Below are positions 37,679 to 44,438 of a stretch of DNA of 44,438 nucleotides, piece after piece (positions within the stretch are counted from its first letter, which is position 1; each line of letters opens with the position of its first letter). Source of the DNA: Pseudomonas sp. Ga0074129 (GTDB taxonomy: Bacteria; Pseudomonadota; Gammaproteobacteria; Pseudomonadales; Pseudomonadaceae); NCBI GenBank assembly GCA_001465025.1, contig LNDO01000082.1, forward strand, positions 1 to 44,438, written 5' to 3'. Both the position numbers and the translations under genes were made by a program. The notes beneath the pieces are model-generated. The model saw only the letters and a list, made by a program, of their open reading frames with translations. It was not told the origin of the DNA and ran no database searches.

Positions 37679-39514
37679 ATGAAAAAGCTGATGGTTTCCA
37701 GCGCCGGGCTTGTGCTCATCGCCCTGGCGTTTCTCGCCTTCAACCTGTTTTCCAGCCTGAGCCTCAGTGGCCTGCGTCTGGATTTGACCGAGCAGAAGCT
37801 CTACACCCTCTCAAGCGGCACCAAGCAGATTCTGGCTGAGCTGGATGAGCCGGTGGAGCTGAACTTCTTCTACTCCGACACGGCCACCCAAGAGCTGCCA
37901 GCCCTGCGCACCTACGCCAAGCGCGTGGAAGAAATGCTCAAGGCCTACCAGCGCGAAGCGGGCAGTAAGCTCAAGCTGAACATCATTGATCCCGCGCCGT
38001 TCTCCGAGGATGAAGACAAAGCCGCCGAGTTTGGCCTGCAAGGCATTCCGCTGCAGCAGGGTGGCGACTCGATCTACTTCGGCCTGGCCGGCAAAAATGC
38101 CGAAGGTCAGACCCAGGTGATCCCGTTCTTCGCCCTCGATCAGGAAGAGTTCCTTGAGTACGAACTCAGCCGTCTGGTGCAAAGCCTGGCCAAACCTGAG
38201 CGCCCGGTGGTGGGCGTGCTGTCTGGCCTGCAGGTCAATGGCGGCTTTGACATGGCCGCACGCCAGCCGACACCGGCCTGGATGCTGATCGAAGAGATTC
38301 GTCAGCTGTTCCAGATCGAAAGCCTCAAGCGCGATGTCGATTTGATCCCCGAGAATGTCTCGGTGCTGCTGCTGATTCACCCCAAGCATTTGCCTGAGCA
38401 GACGCTGTACGCGATTGACCAGTTCGTCCTACGCGGCGGCAAGTTGTTGGCCTTTGTCGACCCGTTCAGCGAGGCCGATACCCAGGCCGAAATGCCCGGC
38501 GAGATGGTCATCGACAAAGCCTCCGACCTGCCGGAACTGTTCAAAGCCTGGGGCCTGCGCATGGTGCCGGATCAGGTGTTGGGCGACGGCGCATACGCCA
38601 TGTCGGTCAGCATGGGTGAGGGGCAGCGTCCGGTGCGGCATGCCGCGTGGTTAACCCTGCCGAAAAACGCCTTGGATGCCGACGATGTCAGCACCGCCTC
38701 CCTGGAAACCCTGACGGTGGCCACCGCCGGTATTCTGGAGCCGCTGGAAGGAGCAAAAACGCAGTTCATCCCGTTGATCAGCAGTTCGCCGTACGCCATG
38801 CCGTTTGATGTGAAGCGTTTCGGCATGCTCGCCAACCCGGAAGAGCTGATCCGCGACCTGGAACCGACCGGCGAGCGCTACACCTTGGCCGCCCGTATCA
38901 GTGGTCCGGCGCAAACGGCCTTCCCGGACGGCATCGAAGGGCAGAAAGACGGCCTCAAGCAAGCGGACAACATCAACGTGATTGTCGTGTCCGACACCGA
39001 CATGCTCACCGACCGCATGTGGGTGCAGGTGCAGGAGTTCTTCGGCCAGCGCATCCCGCAGCCGTGGGCGGACAACGCCGGGTTTGCGATCAACGCCCTG
39101 GACAACCTGGCCGGTTCCGAAGCGCTGATCAGCGTGCGTTCGCGCGGTCGCTTTACCCGTCCGTTCGACGTGGTGGATGACATCCAGCGTGAAGCCGAAG
39201 TGCGTTTCCGTGAGAAAGAGGAAACCCTGCAAGCGCAACTGGCCGAAACCGAGCAAAAACTCGCGGCCCTGCAGCAGAGCGACGAGCCCGGCAAAGAACT
39301 GGAAATGACCCCCGAGCAGGAAGCCGCCGTGCAGCAGTTCGTGCAGCAAAAGCTGGCTATCCGCAAGGAACTGCGCGACGTGCGCTACCAGCTCAATGCC
39401 GACATCGAAGCGCTGGGCGGCACGCTCAAGTTCCTCAACATTGCCCTGGTGCCGTTAGTGCTCACCCTCGGTGTGCTGGCGCTGTGGCTGTGGCGTCGGC
39501 GCAAACACGGCTGA
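37679..39514 (+). CDS. Gld-type ABC auxiliary protein, GldG-like
   Basis: This 611-residue protein has an N-terminal membrane helix (LVLIALAFLAFNLFSSLSL), then the GldG/ABC-auxiliary block LDLTEQKLYTLSSGTKQIL and a large periplasmic region. Near residues 500-575 is a strong coiled coil rich in E, Q, K and L (FREKEETLQAQLAETEQKLA). A C-terminal helix (IALVPLVLTLGVLALWLW) ends in RRRKHG. The topology resembles two membrane anchors around a periplasmic domain that may guide or pull on cargo. No DUF4340 partner gene follows, though one is often present in such operons. Confidence 0.88.
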   Translation: MKKLMVSSAGLVLIALAFLAFNLFSSLSLSGLRLDLTEQKLYTLSSGTKQILAELDEPVELNFFYSDTATQELPALRTYAKRVEEMLKAYQREAGSKLKLNIIDPAPFSEDEDKAAEFGLQGIPLQQGGDSIYFGLAGKNAEGQTQVIPFFALDQEEFLEYELSRLVQSLAKPERPVVGVLSGLQVNGGFDMAARQPTPAWMLIEEIRQLFQIESLKRDVDLIPENVSVLLLIHPKHLPEQTLYAIDQFVLRGGKLLAFVDPFSEADTQAEMPGEMVIDKASDLPELFKAWGLRMVPDQVLGDGAYAMSVSMGEGQRPVRHAAWLTLPKNALDADDVSTASLETLTVATAGILEPLEGAKTQFIPLISSSPYAMPFDVKRFGMLANPEELIRDLEPTGERYTLAARISGPAQTAFPDGIEGQKDGLKQADNINVIVVSDTDMLTDRMWVQVQEFFGQRIPQPWADNAGFAINALDNLAGSEALISVRSRGRFTRPFDVVDDIQREAEVRFREKEETLQAQLAETEQKLAALQQSDEPGKELEMTPEQEAAVQQFVQQKLAIRKELRDVRYQLNADIEALGGTLKFLNIALVPLVLTLGVLALWLWRRRKHG

Positions 39515-39531
39515 TCCCATTAGTACCTGCA

Positions 39532-39562
39532 AAGGGCCGCTCTAAGCGGCCCTTTGTTTTGG
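39532..39562 (+). terminator. Rho-independent terminator after the Gld-type operon
   Basis: The perfect 12-base stem CAAAGGGCCGCT/AGCGGCCCTTTG (39532-39543 and 39547-39558) has a three-base loop and is followed by TTTT. Confidence 0.9.
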
Positions 39563-39609
39563 TGCTGACGTTTTGCCCGTGTGAGAGGGGCTTTCGGCTC
39601 TGGCGGAGT

Positions 39610-39674
39610 CCGTGGGAGGGGCTTTAGCCGCGACAAAAGACCTAAAAAGCTCGCCGCTAAAGCGCCTCCCACGG
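39610..39674. repeat. REP-like inverted repeat upstream of hrpA
   Basis: CCGTGGGAGGGGCTTTAGCC starts at 39610, and the reverse form, CTAAAGCGCCTCCCACGG, ends at 39674. It is a Pseudomonas REP of the GGGAGGGGCTTTAGC type. A partial third copy (GAGAGGGGCTTTCGG) lies just before it, near 39581. Confidence 0.75.
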
Positions 39675-39765
39675 TGTGTCGCGGCCATCGGCTTGATGGG
39701 GTTCTGACCTCACCCGGCAAATCTGCGACAATCACCGGCTTTGAAATTCCCCTCGCGATTGCCCG

Positions 39766-42700
39766 ATGACCGACGCCACGCCTGCTTTTGATCAACTGTT
39801 GAAAAACCTCGACCAGACCCTGCTGGGCGACCGTCATCGCCTGCGCCGCCAGTTGCAGGAACTGCGCAAGCAAACGCCGGTTGATCAAGCCAAGCTGGCG
39901 CAATGGCTGCAGCGCTTTGAGGCCTCCAAGGCCAAAGTCGAGGCGCGACGTTTGAGCGTGCCGACCATGCGCTACGACGACGCGCTGCCAATTGCCGCCA
40001 AGCGCGACGAGATCAAAGCCGCCATCGCCGCGCATCAGGTGGTGGTCATCGCCGGCGAAACCGGTTCGGGCAAAACCACCCAGTTGCCGAAAATCTGCCT
40101 GGAGCTGGGCCGCGGTGTGCACGGGCTGATCGGCCACACCCAGCCGCGCCGCCTGGCTGCGCGCAGTGTGGCCACAAGGGTTGCCGAGGAGATTGGCACG
40201 CCGCTGGGCGAACTGGTCGGCTATCAAGTGCGCTTCGAAGACCAGAGCAACGAACGCAGCCTGATCAAACTGATGACCGACGGTATCCTGCTGGCGGAAA
40301 CCCAGCACGACCGTTATCTGGAAAAGTACGACACGATCATCGTCGACGAAGCCCACGAACGCAGCCTGAACATCGACTTCCTGCTGGGCTTTCTGAAAAC
40401 CCTGTTGGTGCGCCGCCCTGACCTCAAGCTGATCATCACCTCGGCAACCATAGATTTGCAGCGCTTCTCCGAGCACTTTGACGGCGCGCCGATTGTTGAA
40501 GTGTCCGGCCGTACCTTCCCGGTGGACACCTGGTACCGGCCGCTGGCCGCCGAGCAGGATGAAGACGGCAACCGCGTTGAGGAAGACCTCTCGGTCGATC
40601 AGGCGATCCTCGCCACGCTGGATGAAATCAGCGCCTTTGAAAAGGCCGAAGGCAAGCGCCCCGGCGATGTGCTGGTGTTCCTGCCCGGCGAGCGCGAAAT
40701 TCGCGACGCCGCCGAAGTGCTGCGTAAAGCCAACCTGCGCCTGACCGAAGTGCTGCCGCTGTATGCGCGGCTGACCCCGGCCGAGCAGCAGAAGATTTTT
40801 GCACCCATGGGCGCGCGCAAAATAGTGCTCGCCACCAACGTCGCGGAAACCTCGCTCACCGTGCCGGGCATCCGCTATGTGATCGACAGCGGTACGGCAC
40901 GGATCAGCCGCTACAGCTACCGCGCCAAAGTGCAGCGTTTGCCGATTGAGGCCATCAGCCAGGCCAGCGCCAACCAGCGTAAAGGCCGTTGTGGGCGGGT
41001 CGAGCCGGGCATCTGTATTCGCTTGTTCAGCGAGGAAGATTTCAACGGCCGCCCAGCCTTTACCGACCCGGAAATCCTACGTACCAACCTCGCGGCGGTG
41101 ATTTTGCAGATGCTCCATCTGCGCCTCGGTGAGATCGACGCCTTCCCGTTTATTGAGCCGCCGGATGGCAAGGCCATCAGCGACGGCTTCAACCTATTGC
41201 AGGAACTCTCGGCGGTTAACCGCGAAGGTCAGCTCACGCCGCTGGGTCGCCAGTTGGCGCGCCTGCCGGTGGACCCGCGCCTGGGTCGCATGGTGCTGGA
41301 AGGTGCCAAGCAGGGCAGCCTGGAAGAAATCCTGATCATCGCCAGCGCGCTCTCGGTACAGGATGTGCGCGAGCGCCCGTCCGACCGCCAGCAAGCCGCC
41401 GACCAGGCCCACGCGCAGTGGAAGGATGTCGATTCCGACTTCGCTGCGTTGATCAACCTGTGGCGCGGCTTCGAAGAACAACGTCAGGCCCTCGGCTCCA
41501 GCGCACTGCGCAGTTGGTGCCGGAAGAACTTCCTGAATTATTTGCGCCTGCGCGAATGGCGCGACGCGCACCGTCAGCTGGTGCTGATTAGCCGTGATTT
41601 ACAGCTGTCTGCAGGCGACAGCGCGAAGGGTAGGAGCCAGCTTGCTGGCGATCCGGGCGCTCAGGCAACTAAGCCTGCGAGCCCAGAAAATGATCGCCGG
41701 ACTGCCACACCCCAGCTCTCCGCTGTGCAGAAAGAAAAAGAGCTGGCCGAAAAAGATCAGGCCGCCCAACAGGCCAAAGGCTACGCCGCCGTGCACAAGG
41801 CGATTCTCGCTGGCCTGCTCAGCCAGATCGGCCAAAAGACCGAAGACGGCGACTACCTTGGCGCACGCCAGCGGCGCTTCTGGGTGCATCCGTCCTCGGT
41901 GATCGGCCGCAAGAAACCCAGCTGGCTGATGGCCGCTGAATTGGTGGAAACCACCAAGCTGTTTGCGCGCATGGTTGCCAAAATTGAACCGGACTGGATC
42001 GAGCCGCTGGCCAGCCACCTGATCAAGAAAAACCACCTCGAACCGCACTGGGAGAAGAAGCGCGGCCAGGTGGTGGCCTACGAGCAAATCAGCCTCTATG
42101 GCCTGATCGTGGTCGGTCGCCGCGCCGTGCATTTTGGCCCGGTTGACCCGGTGGCCTCGCGTGAGCTGTTTATCCGCGAAGGGCTGGTGGCGGGGGAAAT
42201 CAACTCCCGCGCCAAATGCCTGACGGCCAACCGCGAACTGCTGGAGAAACTCGACGAGCTGGAAGCCAAGGCGCGCCGCCGCGACATCCTCGCCGATGAA
42301 GAAACCCTGTTTGCCTATTACGCCGCGCGTCTGCCAGCCGACATCTACCAGAGCGCCAGTTTCGACAGTTGGTACAAGCGCGAGAGCGCAAAAGATCCGC
42401 ACCTGCTGATCATGCGCGAAGAAGACGTGCTGGCCCGCGACGCCAAGGAAATCACCGCCGCGCAGTACCCCGACACCCTGCGCCTGGGCGAATTGAGCCT
42501 GCCGCTCACTTATCACTTCGAGCCCAATCACCCGCGTGACGGCGTGACCCTGCGCGTGCCTGCGCCGCTATTGCCGCAACTGCCGCCCGAGCGTCTGGAA
42601 TGGCTGGTGCCGGGGCTGCTGGAAGCCAAATGCATGGCCCTGGTGCGCGGCCTGCCCAAGGCCCTGCGCAAAAACTTTGTGCCGGTGCCAGATTTTGTCG

Positions 42701-43833
42701 GCGCGGCGCTGAGCAAACTGACCTTTGCCGAAGGAAGCCTGCCCGAAGCTCTGGGCCGCGAGTTGACGCGCATGACTGGCGCGCGCGTCAGCGGCGAAGC
42801 CTGGGCGGAGTCTGCGGCGCAGCTTGAAGGCCATTTGCGCATGAACATCGAAGTGGTCGACAACCAGGGCAAGCCCTTGGGTGAAGGCCGCGACCTGGCT
42901 GAGCTGACCGCACGCTTTAGCGAAGCCACCCAAGCCGGGTTGGCCTTGCCGAAAACTGCCAAGAGCCAGCAGCCGGTGGAGGCCAAGGCGTTTAGCGAAG
43001 TAGCGGCCAAAACCCAGCAGCAGGTCGCCGGCCTGTCCATGACTGTCTACCCGGCGCTGGTGGAAGAGGGCGGCGTGGTCAAGGAAGGGCGCTTCCCAAC
43101 CTTGGCCGAAGCCGAGTTTCAGCATCGTCGTGCCCTGCAACGCTTGCTCTTGCAGCAACTGGCTGAACAAGCCAAGTTCCTGCGCGGCAAACTGCCGGGG
43201 CTGACCGAACTGGCGCTGCTCTATCGCGACATGGGCCGCGTTGACGCGCTGGTTGAAGACATCCTGCTGGCCAGTCTCGACAGCTGCATCCTCGAAGGCG
43301 CTGAGCCGCTGCCGCGCGACGGCGCAGGTTTAGCCGCGCTGGCCGAACGCAAGCGCAGCGACTGGACAGCGGAGGCCGAACGCCTGGCCAAGCTGACGCT
43401 GGAGATTCTCAAGCTCTGGCACGGCCTGCAAAAGCGCTTCAAAGGCAAAATCGACCTGGCCCAGGCCATGGCGTTGAACGACATCAAGTTGCAGCTGAGC
43501 AATCTGGTGTATCCCGGTTTCGTCCGCGAAACCCCGGCGCAATGGCTTAAAGAAGTGCCGCGCTACCTCAAAGCCATCGAACAACGTCTGGACAAAATCG
43601 CCGCGCAGGTGCAGCGCGACCGCGTCTGGAGCGGTGAGCTGGCAGGCTATTGGGAGCAGTACCAAGCGCGCCTGGCCAAACACAACCAGGAAGGCAAACG
43701 CGACCCACAACTGACGCTCTACCGCTGGCTGCTGGAGGAATACCGCGTGTCACTCTTCGCCCAGCAACTGGGCACTAAACTGCCGGTCTCCGACAAACGC
43801 CTGAGCAAGCAGTGGAACAGCGTTGAGGCATAG
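39766..43833 (+). CDS. hrpA: ATP-dependent RNA helicase HrpA
   Basis: This DEAH-box helicase has 1355 residues, roughly 50 longer than typical family members by my recollection. Walker A GETGSGKT is at 97-104, DEAH at 194-197, SATID follows, and motif VI QRKGRCGRV is near 404-412. HA2 and OB-like regions follow, and the long C-terminal HrpA domain fills the last ~500 residues. The family is implicated in mRNA processing and rescue of stalled ribosomes. Residues ~614-665 form a low-complexity linker absent from E. coli HrpA, encoded by a REP-like sequence at 41630-41700. Frame is intact across it. The start ATG at 39766 lies near the REP and has no strong ribosome-binding site. Confidence 0.95.
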   Translation: MTDATPAFDQLLKNLDQTLLGDRHRLRRQLQELRKQTPVDQAKLAQWLQRFEASKAKVEARRLSVPTMRYDDALPIAAKRDEIKAAIAAHQVVVIAGETGSGKTTQLPKICLELGRGVHGLIGHTQPRRLAARSVATRVAEEIGTPLGELVGYQVRFEDQSNERSLIKLMTDGILLAETQHDRYLEKYDTIIVDEAHERSLNIDFLLGFLKTLLVRRPDLKLIITSATIDLQRFSEHFDGAPIVEVSGRTFPVDTWYRPLAAEQDEDGNRVEEDLSVDQAILATLDEISAFEKAEGKRPGDVLVFLPGEREIRDAAEVLRKANLRLTEVLPLYARLTPAEQQKIFAPMGARKIVLATNVAETSLTVPGIRYVIDSGTARISRYSYRAKVQRLPIEAISQASANQRKGRCGRVEPGICIRLFSEEDFNGRPAFTDPEILRTNLAAVILQMLHLRLGEIDAFPFIEPPDGKAISDGFNLLQELSAVNREGQLTPLGRQLARLPVDPRLGRMVLEGAKQGSLEEILIIASALSVQDVRERPSDRQQAADQAHAQWKDVDSDFAALINLWRGFEEQRQALGSSALRSWCRKNFLNYLRLREWRDAHRQLVLISRDLQLSAGDSAKGRSQLAGDPGAQATKPASPENDRRTATPQLSAVQKEKELAEKDQAAQQAKGYAAVHKAILAGLLSQIGQKTEDGDYLGARQRRFWVHPSSVIGRKKPSWLMAAELVETTKLFARMVAKIEPDWIEPLASHLIKKNHLEPHWEKKRGQVVAYEQISLYGLIVVGRRAVHFGPVDPVASRELFIREGLVAGEINSRAKCLTANRELLEKLDELEAKARRRDILADEETLFAYYAARLPADIYQSASFDSWYKRESAKDPHLLIMREEDVLARDAKEITAAQYPDTLRLGELSLPLTYHFEPNHPRDGVTLRVPAPLLPQLPPERLEWLVPGLLEAKCMALVRGLPKALRKNFVPVPDFVGAALSKLTFAEGSLPEALGRELTRMTGARVSGEAWAESAAQLEGHLRMNIEVVDNQGKPLGEGRDLAELTARFSEATQAGLALPKTAKSQQPVEAKAFSEVAAKTQQQVAGLSMTVYPALVEEGGVVKEGRFPTLAEAEFQHRRALQRLLLQQLAEQAKFLRGKLPGLTELALLYRDMGRVDALVEDILLASLDSCILEGAEPLPRDGAGLAALAERKRSDWTAEAERLAKLTLEILKLWHGLQKRFKGKIDLAQAMALNDIKLQLSNLVYPGFVRETPAQWLKEVPRYLKAIEQRLDKIAAQVQRDRVWSGELAGYWEQYQARLAKHNQEGKRDPQLTLYRWLLEEYRVSLFAQQLGTKLPVSDKRLSKQWNSVEA
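41630..41700. repeat. REP-like palindrome inside the hrpA coding sequence
   Basis: GTAGGAGCCAGCTTGCTGGC at 41630-41649, followed by GAT, is a close match to the common Pseudomonas REP. A second imperfect stem (GGGCGCTCAGGC with GCCTGCGAGCCC) follows, and the segment ends GATCGCCGG. It is translated in frame as a Gly/Ala/Pro/Ser-rich linker. Confidence 0.75.
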
Positions 43834-44246
43834 CGGTTGAGCGGGTCGTGCTGTCGGCGCTTAGCGCCGATAGCAGCTTCGTTCCAGCGTGGCAGCAAGT
43901 CTCTGACGCTCCGCGTTACGGCGTTCTAGGAGCACTCAGGTGGACGCCGGAGCGTCGAGGGCTGCATTCCCAAGCAGACGGTTCGACGCCTCGACGTGGG
44001 AACGACCTGAAAAGTAGCCAATTAGCCTTAACCCCGTAATCGGGTTTGTGCACCGACGTAGGATGGGTGGAGTGAAGCGATACCCATCAGGCAAACAAGC
44101 GGGCCAAGGTGTTTGGCCGATAGCAGCATGGGTATCGCGATGCTCAACCCATCCTACGAGCTGTTGGTATCGATAGGCAGTTAACGGCCAGAAGCGGACA
44201 TTCACAGTGACTGAGGAATGAGGGGCGGGTCACTTTTGCTCGGATA
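43834..44246. other. Repeat-rich intergenic region after hrpA
   Basis: There is no convincing gene in these 413 bases. A hairpin GGCGCTTAGCGCC lies at 43856-43868. Between 43930 and 44010 are short inverted pieces (GGAGCGTCGAGG near 43951, CGACGCCTCGACG near 43984). At 44057-44158 is an inverted repeat whose outer arms are CGTAGGATGGGT and ACCCATCCTACG, a dispersed Pseudomonas element. The small open frames here (43848-44039, 43936-44205) translate repeat DNA and I do not accept them. Confidence 0.7.
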
Positions 44247-44304
44247 ACCTAACGTTGGAATTCAGCGGCTGCCGTAGGCAGTCCGCTGGAATGACTTGTT
44301 AGGC
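44247..44304 (-). other. Integron attC recombination site
   Basis: The minus strand reads GCCTAAC (R'', RYYYAAC form) at 44304-44298 and GTTAGGT (R', GTTRRRY form) at 44253-44247. Between them are arms ATTCCAGCGG and CCGCTGAAT, complementary except for one extra base, as attC sites have. A terminal stem CTGCC/GGCAG lies in the centre. The layout (AAC-A-A-G-T-C..., ending ...CCAAC-GTTAGG) follows classical 59-base elements. Orientation suggests its cassette lies to the right (44305 onward). No integrase is in the window. Confidence 0.75.
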
Positions 44305-44344
44305 AACAACTCCACTGCCTATGGGTTTATAGCGGATTTACTTA

Positions 44345-44438
44345 GGGAAACTCTGAAAAAGACTTCCTGATTTTGGCAAAATACCCGGATTCCACCCGCT
44401 GAGTTTTCCGATGAAGCAGATGACCTTCGCCGACGCCG
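44345..44438 (+). mobile_element. Left end of an IS5-family insertion sequence (cut by window)
   Basis: The terminal sequence GGGAAACTCTGAAAAAG begins about 44345 and resembles IS5-group inverted repeats. It is preceded by CTTA, a possible YTAR-type target site. A transposase start follows at 44411. The element sits 40 bases beyond the attC site. Confidence 0.65.
44411..44438 (+). CDS. IS5-family transposase, N-terminal fragment (partial, runs off the window)
   Basis: Nine codons are visible, translating MKQMTFADA, which is the start of many Pseudomonas IS5-group DDE transposases I recognise. The rest lies outside the window, so integrity cannot be judged. The upstream 66 bases contain the probable inverted repeat. 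Confidence 0.7.

Noticed and set aside
43936-44205. 89-residue minus-strand frame (MNVRFWPLTAYRYQQ...)
   Set aside because: It is made of the dispersed inverted repeat at 44057-44158 and flanking repeat DNA; such frames recur in Pseudomonas genomes as repeat translations.

Overview
The window is chromosomal DNA of a Pseudomonas, or a very close gammaproteobacterial relative. The order ychF-pth-rplY-prs-tRNA-Gln-ispE-lolB-TPR facing hemA-prfA-prmC-moeB-murI-pagL, then phr/MerR, hemH, uraA, upp, hpt and a PA4642-type gene, follows the P. aeruginosa PA4673 to PA4642 region as I remember it. Several Pseudomonas-type extragenic palindromes (REPs) support this. No rRNA, CRISPR array or prophage was seen. 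Most of the window is conserved core genome, with accessory DNA at both edges.

Layout. 1-93: four 23-bp tandem units, probably an insertion-sequence end. 273-7235 (minus): ychF, pth, rplY, prs, two identical tRNA-Gln genes, ispE, lolB and a TPR lipoprotein. 7496-13001 (plus): hemA, prfA, prmC, moeB, murI and pagL, covering tetrapyrrole entry, translation termination, cofactor and wall precursors, and lipid A deacylation. 13112-13423: a cysteine-cluster protein. 13599-21989 (minus): nine tightly packed, mostly overlapping genes. In order of transcription they are a DUF523/DUF1722 protein, a MerR-type regulator, DNA photolyase, an NTF2-like protein, an SDR, a flavin amine-oxidase-like enzyme, DUF1365, a Cfa-like methyltransferase and DUF2878. 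22113-23347 (minus): a renalase-like flavoprotein and a small Trp-rich protein. 23537-26961 (plus): a TIGR01777 epimerase-like protein, hemH and an MFS transporter. 27073-29801: uraA-upp (minus) and hpt (plus), i.e. uracil and purine salvage. 29942-31684 (minus): a DauA-like SulP transporter. 31859-35805 (plus): a PA4642-type protein, a NemR-like repressor with an Old Yellow Enzyme, an alpha/beta hydrolase and a cytochrome b561. 36016-39514: a three-gene Gld-type ABC export system. 39766-43833: hrpA. 43834-44438: dispersed repeats, an integron attC site and the start of an IS5-family element.

The most interesting part is 13.6-23.5 kb. Two operons are each preceded by symmetrical boxes of the form TRTACA-N12-TGTAYA: two at the nine-gene operon and one between the renalase-like gene and the divergent TIGR01777/hemH genes. 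The operon encodes a MerR/LitR-like regulator whose cobalamin-binding motif is degenerate. Together with photolyase, a lipid-modification module and two flavoenzymes, this reads as a light or photo-oxidative stress regulon. It would couple DNA repair, membrane-lipid modification and perhaps haem synthesis.

Secondary points are a REP-like sequence translated in frame inside HrpA, and a lone attC site next to an IS5 end at the right edge, which may mark the distal end of an integron cassette array.
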